From the NCBI RefSeq assembly GCF_964340395.1, contig NC_135552.1, positions 11,291,194-11,355,193 of the forward strand: a DNA stretch of 64,000 nt, given 5' to 3'. Under the pieces are notes generated by a model. The model worked only from the letters and a program-made list of their open reading frames with translations, made no database searches and was not told the DNA's origin. The stretch comes from Glandiceps talaboti (taxonomy: Eukaryota > Hemichordata > Enteropneusta > Spengelidae). Positions 1 through 11,746 of the stretch are shown here, one piece after another (the first letter of the stretch is position 1; each line of letters begins with the position of its first letter). The translations under genes and the position numbers were made by a program.

Positions 1-582
1 CAAATAACTAATTTTCTGGTATAAGCCATTCCTACTTTATTTTTAAAAGCATAAATATGTATTTGAAGAATTCAACAGACTGCATACAACTTGGCTTGAA
101 CCATAGATGTTAGAGAGACGTCTATGCTTGAACATACTAACTGCCTTTCTGAAGATGATGACTGTTATTGAAAACATCATCCCGAAAATAATGGTACAAG
201 TCCTTAACACAATTTGTGTGTACATGTAGATTGTGTTATTGCATGCTGCAGCCATATGCAATCCGTGCCACTGTTTCAGATTAGGTCAGGAAACTTGCAG
301 GGCAGGTAAAGGTAATGAAGTGTACCTCATCTAAACTGTGACTTTGAACAGATGGTCTCATACTTAGACATTGTTATACTAGATGTATTATCCTATTACA
401 AAAGTCAATATGTATTCCCATTCATTGTATAAAATGTTCACATGGCATTGCATGGCAATGCATGTAATAACAACATCAAAGCCTAGTAGTATGGCTTTTT
501 CAAATTTGACATTTTTTAGCTTGAGATGTTATTTGTCTTCCTCACATCAGGCAAATTTACCATCTGATCATCTTGCACAAAT
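1..582. other. No gene recognised
   Basis: AT-rich sequence with no open frame that I recognise and no convincing splice-bounded exon. It could be downstream flank of the minus-strand gene that ends at 2703, or the edge of an unseen neighbour. The left target-site duplication (CAAAT) of the adjacent hAT element sits at 578-582. Confidence 0.5.
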
Positions 583-1622
583 CAGGGCTCGAAATTCCCG
601 CCGGCCCAGCGGCCCAGGGCAGGTGAAAAGTGGTGCTGGGCCGGTAAAATTTATGCACACCTGCCCAGTTGGGCCGGCGCTTTTTTTTGGAATACTTTAT
701 TATAAACTGCTTATTCTAATTTGGTCAATAATTGTTACCGCAATCGTTTTGGGGTTTTATTTTTTGTTGATTTGTCTCTTGTAACTTAGCTTGTTTCGGT
801 CAAACCTAAGTTACTTCATTTCCGCATTGCCTAATGCCAGAATGCAATGACCTTTCAACCTCCCCATATATGGACATTCGCGTCATAGCACGTATAGGTT
901 TGATTTGCATATCAATAGCAACCATGTGTTTCACTCATGTGACCAGCCATGTCATGTGTTCATGAAGTAGTATTTACCTCAGCGGGCCCTGACCTCGAAG
1001 TAAAGTTACGTATACTATTAAATGAAAGCTGTTGAATAAACATGAGCTTATTAAAGTTTGGATTTACGAAGTCTTCAAACAATGATACTCCAAATGAAAA
1101 GAAGAAGAAGCAAGAAAGAAAAGAAAGTGAGAGTGGTGACGGCGCGAAAGCTGGGAAGTTGCGTATGGAGAGTGATAATTTAGTGGCAATACCAAGTACA
1201 TCGAAAGAGACTGAAAAGTCACACAAAGATGATGACGGAGATAGCAAATCGACAACGTTTTGGAAGCAGGATGAAAGGAAAAGAAAGAGAAAATTCCGTG
1301 AAGAATGGGAGAAAGAATATAAATGGTTGAAAAGAGAAGACAACGATTGGCGCAGTTCACTGAGTATCGACTCATTAGATGCGTTACTACGTATTGTATT
1401 GGATGGGCCAGAGTGTGAGGCTATGTTGCGATCAGGGCATTAGACAGGTGGCTCAATAGTGGTACTTACCGTAGAAGACTTGATCTAAAGGACTAGTAAC
1501 AAAATTAGTGAAAGGTGAATTGGGCAGGTAAAATTTTGGTTGGGCAGGTAAAATTTCCAACCACCTGCCCTTAACCACCTGCCCAATGGGCAGGTGGGAA
1601 AAAAAACGAATTTCGAGGCCTG
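583..1622 (+). mobile_element. hAT-type DNA transposon, internally deleted, with 5-bp target duplication
   Basis: The ends are imperfect terminal inverted repeats: CAGGGCTCGAAATTC at 583 and, on the other strand, CAGGCCTCGAAATTC ending at 1622. CAAAT flanks both sides (578-582 and 1623-1627), consistent with a 5-bp target-site duplication. The octamer GGGCAGGT, in either orientation, occurs at 617, 659, 1522, 1542, 1563, 1577 and 1588. This is the subterminal repeat pattern expected of hAT transposase binding sites. The single open frame inside (1042-1443) joins an N-terminal charged region to a piece of a hAT C-terminal dimerisation region. At 1,040 bp it is far shorter than an autonomous hAT, so it is probably non-autonomous. 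The hAT assignment is from TIR style and the encoded C-terminal motif. Confidence 0.82.
1042..1443 (+). pseudogene. Truncated hAT transposase-like ORF (133 aa) inside the transposon
   Basis: The frame has two parts. Residues 1-100 are very charged (Lys/Glu/Ser-rich) and end in FREEWEKEYKWLKRED, resembling the start of the zinc-finger region in ZNF862/KIAA1586-like hAT-derived proteins, where an arginine/tryptophan-rich segment precedes the cysteines. From residue 102 it jumps to DWRSSLSIDSLDALLRI, which in those proteins is the extreme C-terminus, after the dimerisation domain. The zinc finger, the catalytic RNase-H-like core and most of the dimerisation region are absent. The join is near nucleotide 1345. 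The frame stays open across the deletion, so a small protein could be made, but it cannot be an active transposase. Family recognition is from memory of the C-terminal motif. Confidence 0.6.
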
Positions 1623-2702
1623 CAAATGCCCATATATAAAAACTCCAATTAATCGTATTGTCACATTCTAAATATTCATTTCAATCATTTCTTGTACGTT
1701 TTTTTTCATTGTACTAAAACCAACTTCCTGTATTTGCTCACAGTTTTTTGCCCTCATTCCATCTCAAGGATCACAAAGGAAATAACTTGTGTTATCACTG
1801 GTAGAATTTTCATATGAATGTTCTGATAATATCTTACTGCAAAACAAATAAATCTAACTTTTTTTTCAATACTGGGTAGTTATTTAAATTACTGCTTTAT
1901 ATGTTCTAATCATTCTGAATTCTAATCATGCCAAACAAAGTAACAGGGCGGAACCATCATTCCATGTAAAGCCTGGTGAAAACCAAGTCTTTGTCTTACA
2001 ATTCAAATAAATCTATATCTTTGACACAGTCATAAACAGACATGCACAATATTTGCAATAAAACTAAGGAAAATATATGCATCTTTCAAGAAAATCTGTT
2101 GACAAATTTCTAAAGTTGCTACTCCTTCAGGGTATTCAAAAATTCATCAGTGGCAATTCTACGTTTTGCAAATGGCAAAAATATTTTACAAAACCTGGTA
2201 CACAGGTGAGATTTGTCTGACTTCAAGGAGATGATGTCCAACAGTACAAATCAGAGAGTTGTGAGTAAAATATTGTACAGTGATTCATCTGTTAGTAACA
2301 TGTAAGTCAATGGCTATTTACAGTGGTACCACATGTACAAAGACTTATCACTGATGTCGGCATAAGTGTTTCAATGATATTAATTAATGAATTAATTAAT
2401 CAATTAAAGTTAATAAGACACTCAATTCATTTATAACAGATTAGTCAAATCAAACAACCTCATTTAATAACTACTTTATTCATTTACGGACACATAAATG
2501 CAAAAACAGACATTCATTGATCTATCTTATTTATCCCTTTAATAAAGTATTATCTATTCACTGCTCAGTTAAGTTCAGACTACATATATGTGAGTATATA
2601 TAATAGTTATTCTAACTGTGTGAAGTTAATAATAACATCGCCTGGAATTCTGATGAGTTGAGATACATTTGCATGTGATGTAGTCATTAAATTCTTAGTA
2701 GT
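1623..2702. other. Intergenic or 3' flanking DNA of the minus-strand gene
   Basis: AT-rich with no supported exon. It contains an ATTAA-rich palindromic patch near 2380-2410. Part of it is likely the 3' UTR of the minus-strand gene whose stop codon is at 2703-2705, but I cannot point to a certain polyadenylation site. Confidence 0.35.
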
Positions 2703-5700
2703 TTACTGCAGGGCATCCGTTGTACCGATTTCTGATGCAAGCGTAACACCTTTTAGTTTTACTCCATCCAGAACCACACTATTAAATGATTCAAAATGCC
2801 CATCATTACAATAATGTTGCACTGAACTTCTCAATTCATTCATATCTCTAGCTAGACTACAGGGCAAGAGGTGCAAGTTTAGACCTTGACATCTTTTCTA
2901 ACAGAAACAGTGTGTTAGTAACAAATGAAAAAATTCTACTCAGAGTCAAACAATTTTCTCGAGGAAAATCCCACATTTTCACAGATGTCTCGCCAGTATC
3001 AGTATCTGTGTCACAAATTTTTGCAGACATCTCATCGTCTGCAAAAATTTGGGATTCTGACAAGAAGAGATGTAAGTGAAAATTTGGGATTTTTTCCAGA
3101 AAATATTTTGACACTGTGAGTAGAAATTTTCATTTGAACTAGTATGAACAAGTCCATGAAACATTCATTCTTACAACAGGTAAGTAAATTGTGATGTTAT
3201 TACATGCCTCAACTCAAGCCATCTTGCCATTGTGTTAGCTAGGAATACATAAGATACTTGTCAGGTTAAGGAAGCTCATATTACCCATGGGCAATATACG
3301 AGAAACAGTACTACATGTCCGTCCTTCATCCAGATTACACGTTATGAGGATCTAACTGGATGAAAATTATGTGTATCAAATTACAAAAATTCAATATACA
3401 TTACCCACCATATGAGATGTAATACAAATATTACAGCCAGCATATGAGTGTTTGCCCATTCAGATCTGAATAGTATCCACCCTCCTCAAGTCAGGCAGAT
3501 TGTCATCCTTACCTCATGCGCAAACAGTCACAATGGGGAAGTAATACATAATGCTTTAAACTGGAAAGTTTCGCTAAAGACATGTTTTCACTTGAAAAAA
3601 AACAAACTGCAGAAATAAGTAGTGACTACACTGCCTTCTTATAAACAAATATATTGTTTCAGTCTGGTAATTAGTATAAATTAGTCTTTGAGAAGTAGCT
3701 AAAGATTATAAAATTAGGGGAAAATACCTATGTTTACACTTTACATGGTCCTCAGATGCATTAGCAGCTACAATGTAAATATCTGTGTCAAGGACTACAA
3801 TCATACACATACTTAACATTTTTGGATGCCTTCAGTTCAGTACCGTGTCCTCATTAGTGTACATTTGTATATATGAGATATTATATCATGACAAATGGAT
3901 ATCATCATTGCACTTTTTATACCTTACTATATTACACTTACACTTACACTGGAACAGTGCACTGCAAATGACTTTCCTCTCTAAAAATTTGTTTTATATG
4001 TGTTATAAATATGTCATATGATATACAAATATCAATTAACAATTATTACAAAATCAAGTTTAACAATAATATCACTTTACATGACTCGTCTGACTAAAAC
4101 AAAATGTGACATACATACATATAACTTTATATAATGTATGTAGTGGATATGTATGTCTAGGACTTGATTTTGCTTCTACACTACATGTACATGCAGCTTG
4201 TCAAATTTAGCGAAGTGAACCATTTCAACCACAATTTTCTATTGATTTTGATTGGTCCAACAGACTAGCCCCTTATTATTTTTTGGTAGTCTAGATACAC
4301 TGTTTAGTACATATAGTCTTAATAGTGCCCTGGAATTTTATTAATTTGGTAGTCTAGATATGGTGCTCAGTATATGTCTGGCCCTATTGCAAATTTGGTA
4401 GCTTAGATATGGTGTTTAGTAGTCTATGTGCCCTGGACTACTGCTAATTTGGTAGTCTAGATATGGTGTTTAGTAGTCTATGTGCCATGTACTACTGCTA
4501 ATTTGATAGTCTAGATACAATGTTTAGTAGTCTATGTGCCCTGAACTACTGCTAATTTGCCAACTCTAGATACAATGTTTAGTAGTCTGTGTGCCCTGGA
4601 CTACTGCTAATTTGGTAGTCTAGATATGGTGTTTAGTAGTCTATATGTCCAGGACTGATAATTTCTAACTCTTTTATCAAGACAATGAACTGTCATGTAT
4701 TTATCATATCACTGAAAATGCTGACATGTAAAATTTATTCAGACTATATTTGTATGTGTTTTCATCTCCAAAGTTGTACATTAGAAAAGCATCTATACAG
4801 AGAACAAGATATTGTCTTGAAATACATAGGCCTGTAAGATAGCAGACAATAATTGGGACATTATGTACTAGCAGCAAGTATTGACTGTGCATGTCACTCT
4901 AATGTATGACTAAGCATTCCAAACCAATACGGTTGTGGTTTCTTTTAATATACTGCTTATGAAAGAATATCATAAATATTAATTGCTTGGTGTAAAGTGA
5001 AATGTACAATGGGAAAATTACATATCGAGGTCATCAAACAATGCTTTTTATTCATTCTGAAGCAACAGACAAATTTACTGTACCTAGATAAAGGACACTT
5101 TTAAACCTAATAATGGCAATAAAAGTAGCTCAGTCAGGGGTGAACAAATCAACTGGTCCTGGGTCCGGGACTGGCGATTTTTTGGGTGGACCACACAAAT
5201 TTTAAGTTTCTGGTCCGGCGGACCAGTACACGTATGTTAAAAAGTTGGCCGAATATACATATTTGTAGGCAACATTTAATTTTCACATTAGCGGGACCTG
5301 GGACCACTAATTCTTTCAGCAGGACCACTAGAATCTTTAAGGTACTGGTCCGGGGACCACCAGTTCACAAAATGATTTGTTCACCCCTGTCAGTTTTATA
5401 TCTCTAGTTTCTTCAATTCTTTTACATGTACATGTAGTCCCAAACAATGTCTGGGCTACTCTTGCAGCACTGAGACTTTTGTTGATTTGGGGCCACTAGT
5501 ACACATTCAACTACATACATTGTATGTCATTTTGTTTGATAGCCCAATATTCAGGCCTAAACTTCAAGTTCAAGGCTACATTCCACTGTAATCTGTTTTC
5601 ACAAGTGCACAAAGAAACCATATTGAGAGATATCATAGTCTCCAAAGCCACTAATGGCTGGAGGTACATGTGTACAGTGACACTACCATATTTCACTCTG

Positions 5701-7535
5701 TACTGTTCAGTTCCAATAGTACACAGATAACTGATAACACATTTGCAGTGGGTGGGTAGATGGGTGTACATGTGTCATGACCCCATTGTCAAGCTTTTCA
5801 TAGCAGTTCAACCATGGATATGTGCAAACAACAGAACAAATGGTGTCCCTGTTTATCTTTTTTTTATAAAAAAAAGAATTCAGGCAAATACCTTTGCCTT
5901 CGTACATGGTGTTTTCAATGTCAAAATACTATGGCTATCAGATACACACATGTAGCAAATCAACTATCACACATACTCAACCAGCATTTTCACATTTATC
6001 AGTCCTACCATGCTATACCTCCATGGTGTTACACTGTTTGGTGGGATATTTACATACGACAGCCTGACCTAACACTTTCCTTGGCCTCTGTCTATATGCA
6101 GGCAGTGTAGACGTTTCCAATGAACAAACACCTGATCAGGATTTATATGTTTATCAATTTACCGTAAAAGTTGAACATCAAGTTCGTTTTCAGATTCTTC
6201 CTTGTGGATCACTTCAAAAGCAAAATTTAGATTGGTGTTGTTGATCAGTGGTTCACCTAGTTAAGTATGGACTTTAATTTCATAATGATAGAGGAATGAC
6301 AAACATGATGTGTCACTTAATTATTATCCAACCAAAGTGTTAAATTGTTCTCATTAATTAATATATTCTCAGTGTTTATTAACTTATTCCTCCAGAAATA
6401 ATGAATAGGTAGTATTCACAGTAGTAAAAATGTACACTTTGAGAGGATCTTTGAGCGAAAATGATAACATTTTTCGAATATCTTACTGTATGCACTTCAC
6501 ACTAAATAAATTTGCTCACGAGTCACATGATGATTCATCAAAAAAATTGCTGGTGCATGTTATATGGAGCTATATTTAAAATTTTGGACGGTACATATAT
6601 TGGTCATGAACAATTGGGGAAGTGTGAAATGTTAGTTTAAGACAAAAGGAGTAGTGCCCGATTCCACCTTGCCCCTTTCACCACAGCTAGCCATCCCAGG
6701 GGCTGTCACGTATAATAAAGACTTTCACACTCCGCTGGTTGCACTAAAAATATAGAAACACTTCCGCGTTGGGACACTTGCAGTTCCGGACAACTTTTCA
6801 ACTCCCAGCACTTCCTTCGCGATAAAAATGTTACTGCCAAAAACAATTCAATATCATCCATATAGTGTATTGTAATTCGGAGGTACTAGGTAAAGCATTT
6901 GTTACCTCCATGGTAATAGCATTGCAAGTTGGTAAAGGCTTACAGACACCTCCCTCTTCAGCAATGCATAAAGTGTGCACATATGCGAAGTGGTATGTCT
7001 GTCAGCAGCGGACACGCTTCAGCAGGATATGTGACTATCATGAAAACAGTGTACTCTTACCTCATCAAATAGATGCTGAATGACCATGTCGGTACCAAAG
7101 GGGTCCAATTTTATCTGAAAATAGTCGAGAAATCACGACAACTGTGAGAAATCAATGAAATCCAAGTTTGAGTCTTGATGCAAAGGTTACCCACTTGCCG
7201 CCATGTCAGTGAAAATTTCCGTTTGTTGATTGGTTGATATTGCCCATGTGACTATCAGAATCCAGTCTGGGCATGCTCAGTGGACAGGGTTAAAGGTCAA
7301 AATTACTATGGTTCCTTACCTGAAAGGATCGTGAATCATTTTGACGGGTTCGAACAGGATCGTTTAGCACACTTGCCAGATTCAGTCGGAGATCGAGCGG
7401 AGACCAGTCTTCCTCTGACGATAGGTACAACTTATCCATGCTTAGATTGAAGAGAGACTTTCTTGTTGTCCGTACTTCACATTCCGTTGACGACCACGAC
7501 TCTTTTCCGTAGATTTTTGGGGCATGAAATTTCAA
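2703..7535 (-). CDS. Unrecognised multi-exon gene, probably about 200+ aa protein
   Basis: I do not recognise this protein. Five minus-strand exons are bounded by good splice sites: 7320-7535 (start ATG at 7533-7535; a second Met 32 codons in is possible), 7061-7114, 6163-6256, 3513-3590 and 2703-2856 (stop TAA at 2703-2705). Phases agree for exon 1 to 2 (0/0), 6163-6256 to 3513-3590 (2+1 nt) and 3513-3590 to the last exon (2+1 nt). Phases between 7061-7114 and 6163-6256 do not agree, so an exon of length 3n+1 is probably missing between them, or one boundary is wrong. Readable pieces include SEEDWSPLDLRLNLASVLND, KLDPFGTDMVIQHLFDE, NFAFEVIHKEESENELDVQL, SLKHYVLLPHCDCLRM and LRSSVQHYCNDGHFESFN. 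There is no signal peptide, membrane helix or known catalytic motif. It lies head to head with COASY and probably shares its promoter. Confidence 0.6.
2919..3141. repeat. Palindromic foldback repeat
   Basis: Two arms of about 80 bp are inverted copies: the left arm begins near 2919 and runs to about 2999, the right arm from about 3060 to 3141. Shared blocks include TTCTACTC, AATTTTCT and AAATCCCA followed by ATTTTCAC. A second, perfect short hairpin (TTTTTGCAGAC and GTCTGCAAAAA) lies in the loop at about 3018-3048. It sits in an intron of the minus-strand gene. The structure suggests a non-autonomous transposon, but no clear target duplication was found. Confidence 0.6.
4285..4655. repeat. 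Tandem minisatellite, about 54-bp unit, about 7 copies
   Basis: The unit begins TTTGGTAGTCTAGATATGG, continues with GTTTAGTAGTCTATGTGCC and ends in ACTACTGCTAA. Clear unit starts are at 4447 and 4501 (spacing 54). The 5' copies (from 4285) are more diverged than the central ones. It lies in the intron of the minus-strand gene. Confidence 0.8.
5135..5389. mobile_element. Short hAT-like MITE with 5-bp target duplication
   Basis: Both ends carry the same 17-bp terminal inverted repeat, CAGGGGTGAACAAATCA (5135-5151, and its complement ending at 5389). Immediately outside are identical 5-mers TCAGT at 5130-5134 and 5390-5394. Inside, GGTCCGG/GGACC motifs recur in both orientations. At 255 bp with no open frame of note it is non-autonomous. 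The CAG start and 5-bp duplication fit the 5-bp-duplication branch of hAT elements. Confidence 0.85.
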
Positions 7536-8724
7536 GCGTCACCTGACAGTGGGGACACCGTTCGGAATCTCAGTGTCCTCTGGCCCTTTGCTATAAAATT
7601 TCAACTAGGGGTCTTGTTCTGGCGTATTGCCAATTATAATTGTTAGGAGTCGTTTGACCTTTGAGACGCAATAAAAGCTGTATTTGTGCTTTGCCAGTCG
7701 GGAAATATTCATTTCAATCCAAATATATTTATTGCCAGGTTACTGTACTACATACTTGCTTGTGTTGTTATGCTTCGGTTAAATCCAAGGAGCGTCATAA
7801 TTTTATTCCAAATGAATGTGAAAACCCCCAGATATACGATCTCTTATCGTTAGACGTGGTGTAATTCAGCCACGAAAGGTCGTATTTACATTAACAGCCT
7901 TTTACACAGTAGCACTGAAGTGCAGTAAAATATCTCTGCCAAGAGATGAAACACCACCTCTGAAGGTAATGGGATGGTTCAGTCGAGAAATAAGACCAAC
8001 CATTAACCACAATTGTACCATCACCTAATTTAAGACAGTGGCAAGAATTCGAAATCGACTCATCCTATTAAAACCGTCCAACCAAAAGATAGGTATTGCA
8101 GATAAATCTTCAGATTTATTCATCTATTTTATATATATATTTTAGATTTTTAATTATGTTATTTAAAAAAAATTGGGGAGGGGGGTGTTATGTAACAGTA
8201 CAACTACTGACATTGTCTTTATACAGAACTGATAGACGTTTAGAGTATATGGTTACATCATAGACCCTCCACTCACGAGGGTCTATGGTTACATGTATGT
8301 TATTTACGTTACCTGTTTTCCATCAGCCATATATTTTTTACCTCCAGTGTTTCACTTTTTGTTTTTAGACATTATGACCTCCACTCTATTATTTGATGTG
8401 GTTTTAGCTACCTGAGGAAGATCTTGCATAGTTCAAAACAATGTGTATTTTATAAAAAGTTTCCAGATGTGGTAGCCTCTAATCTTTTCATTCAAGGTTA
8501 TTCACCTGCCAAGACATCATTGTCTGAATTGGTAACCCTGGTCTTCCAGCACATTTCATATCATGTATGTCTCAGACATCTTCACAAGTAGATAGGTTTG
8601 CTCAGGTCAAAACTAAATGTATTGTACTTGAAAGACAGTGTAAACACTTGAGTCTTGAGAATTTGACTTCAGACTGTTGGTATCGTTGACTCTTGTAAAC
8701 ACTTTTCTGTTCTTTTCCTTTCAG
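7536..8724. promoter_or_regulatory. Divergent intergenic region between the unknown gene and COASY
   Basis: The start of the minus-strand gene (7535) and the first coding exon of COASY (acceptor at 8722-8724) face away from each other with about 1.2 kb between. The COASY ATG lies 9 bp after a splice acceptor, so COASY must have at least one noncoding first exon upstream, probably in the CG-richer stretch at 7540-7800. No TATA box or other definite promoter element could be assigned. Confidence 0.4.
8259..8287. repeat. Short palindrome CATAGACCCTC...GAGGGTCTATG
   Basis: Perfect 11-bp inverted arms separated by 7 bp. A diverged second copy occurs at 10655-10682 in a COASY intron. These look like members of a dispersed short palindromic family or like transposon ends. 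Confidence 0.6.
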
Positions 8725-8733
8725 ACCTTCAAA

Positions 8734-11709
8734 ATGTTCCAAACTGGACTGTTGCTGCTCACCTCACCAATCTCGCTGGTGAAGTCAAGAATTGCGCCAA
8801 TTTTGATAGGTGTTTCAAAACACGTAAATGAAACTCTGTACGTGAACTTGCAGCCTTCACTGCAGTCATCTGAGACAGAGAGTGCTGCAACACCATTACC
8901 ATTGACAGATGAGGTGCTCTCATTGGTCACAAGTATATACGCCAATGCTGCTACTGTATGCAAACATATAGATATCAGAGTTCTTCTGCGAAACATCAGC
9001 AACAAAAACATAAATCAGCTGTCACCATGGCAACTCTCCCACAATATCGATCTAGTGATGACAGACAATCCAAAAGATAGATACAACGTAGCCCAATTAA
9101 TTCGTATGAAATTTGGAATGGAAGTTGAGCCACAAGTGAAATATTTGGAGGATTTTGAAGGTGATGTTCTTCCAAATAAGAAAAGCAAAGTAGATACAGC
9201 TGACAATAATCTACAAAGGTTGAAATCCTACAGCAGTATTGTACTGGGTGGAACTTTTGATCGTCTTCACAATGGACACAAAATTCTTCTTAGTGAGTCC
9301 TGTTTATTGGCGGAAGACAGAATCACCATTGGTGTTACAGATGGAGATATGAATAGAAGTAAGTGGTCATCAAGTGAAAGTAACCCTTGTGGCTGTATGT
9401 ATGTTATATAAAAGGCTTTCTTATGAAACATGGTGATTTAAAGGAAAAATCCAGTCAGACTTATTTCTGTCTTTAGTACACTTGTATTGATTACTGCTAT
9501 CAATTTAAAGGAAAAGTCCAGTCAGACTTATTTCTGCCTTTAGTACACTTGTATTGATTACTGCTATCAATTTAAAGGAAAAGTCCAGTCAGACTTATTT
9601 CTGCCTTTAGTACACTTGTATTGATTACTGCTATCAACTTAAAGGAAAAGTCCAGTCAGACTTATTTCTGCCTTTAGTACACTTGTATTGATTACTGCTA
9701 TCAATTTAAAGGAAAAGTCCAGTCAGACTTATTTCTGCCTTTAGTACACTTGTATTGATTACTGCTATCAATTTAAAGGAAAAGTCCAGTCAGACTTATT
9801 TCTGCCTTTAGTACATTTGTATTGATTACTGCTATCAACTTAAAGGAAAAGTCCAGTCAGACTTATTTCTGCCTTTAGTACACTTGTATTGATTACTGCT
9901 ATCAACTTAAAGGAAAAGTTGTATTCAGCCATTTTAAGGATTCGCTGCATATTTTCTAGGGATGACATTATGAATACCTCAATCTTTGTGTCTCGACATT
10001 TTGTATTTGTCAAAAAACAAAGAAATTAGGTATATGCTAGTCAGTGTAACAGGAAATCATGTTTTTATCATGACTCAATTTGACGAAAGTAATAGTGCTT
10101 TATTTGTCAGTTTCATTTCATACTTTTTTTCAAATTTTCAGAGAAAACCCTTAGTGAACTAATACTACCAATCCATGACCGAATAAGTGATGTTATGAGA
10201 TTTCTGAAAGATGTGAAACCATCAGTTCTACATGACCAGTCTGTTGTACCCATAATTGATCCATTTGGCCCATCTATAGTAGATCCAGACATGCAGTGCA
10301 TTGTGGTTAGTGAGGAAACTAGGAAAGGTGGGGACATGGTAAATGAGAGGAGAATTGAAAAGGTAAAGTGGTAAACACTGTTTTGTAAATTAATGTGGAA
10401 TTTCCTGAAGGAGTTGATTTGGGTTGAAAAGTATATTCATGATTCTTTGGTTTTAGAAGATTCAATAGAGGGCGTCCTTCAATTACAAAATCGATTTTAA
10501 CTTGTAATAGATCTGTTTATAGTGTCCCTAAATGCAAATTGAGAAATAGATGAATTTTCACAATAGTATATGCATGGCACTAAAATAAAGTGTCAACAAA
10601 AGAACAAATTTTTTCTTAATATTCTTGATACTCATCTGCAAAAGTGCTTTTGGTCATAGACCCTCCACCCATGGAGTCTATGTTTTGGTGAAATGAAGTA
10701 AAGTTATTTTTAAAGAGTATGCTATACACAATAATCATGATAATGGAGGAGATAATTGAAGGGCCCCCTCTATTGTCAGAAAAAGTATAATGTAAAGCTT
10801 AGCACATTGATATCAATATCTGAAAACGCAGTGCAAACTTTTATATCATTCGTCATAATTCAGTGTATGACAAATTACCAATAACGAAGTGTGTTATCTC
10901 TGGACTATTATAACTTGGCTTAGTCACACATGGTATATCCAGCAAGTAGATTGACTGATTTTACCTGTTTGAAGAAATCAGACCAGTCGTACTAAGAACC
11001 TCATGCTGCTTCAACTTGTCAGTTACATTTTCATACATTCAATTTTAGGGTCTGTGCAAACTTGATGTCCATGTGATCAGCCTAGTTCAGGACTCCCATC
11101 ATGCACCTCATGAAGAAAGCAAGATTAGTTCTTCCAGTCAAAGGCAAAGGTTGCTGGGAACTTTGCTCAAAGCACCCCAGGTATGGTAAATAGAAGTCTA
11201 CAGAAGCATGGAACTTTTGATATTTGAGAAAGACTGAATACAGTAGTGTGGATGAAGTAATGTTCATGTTCATAAAGTAATGAGAAAATACATTGTATAG
11301 AAATGAATAGTTGATATGTATAGTTGCTGCTTATTTTGTTATTTTTATGTACTAATTTTCCCCTCTTGTTGTCATGTTTGTTCATTTTTATCTGTCGTTA
11401 TCATCTTTACAAATATTGTTGAAAATATCTACATTTTGAAGTGTGGGAATCAAGCCAGTGTTTTTGCTAAGGGTGATAAGTAGGTAAAATCTACAGGAGT
11501 TCCCAGGTCATTTTACCAGCATTCCCACCATAGTCTCTCTGGGAAATACAGCCATTTTTACCACTTTCTCCCTTTTTATTACCAGGATTTCCCAACCTTA
11601 GCAAAACACTGTCAAGCTAGCTACAGTGTATGGTATGGAATTCCTACATTGATGGACAAAAATCATTTTAAAACTTGTTGAATTGATGTTGATAAATTCC
11701 GAGTGTCAT

Positions 11710-11746
<37 letters not shown>

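Noticed and set aside
5511-6110. Overlapping frames of 66-98 codons on both strands
   Set aside because: No splice-site support in phase with the minus-strand gene and no recognisable family.
6890-6945. Possible missing exon of the minus-strand gene
   Set aside because: A GGAG|GTAACA donor exists on the minus strand, but the upstream acceptor lacks a pyrimidine tract and the length does not restore phase.
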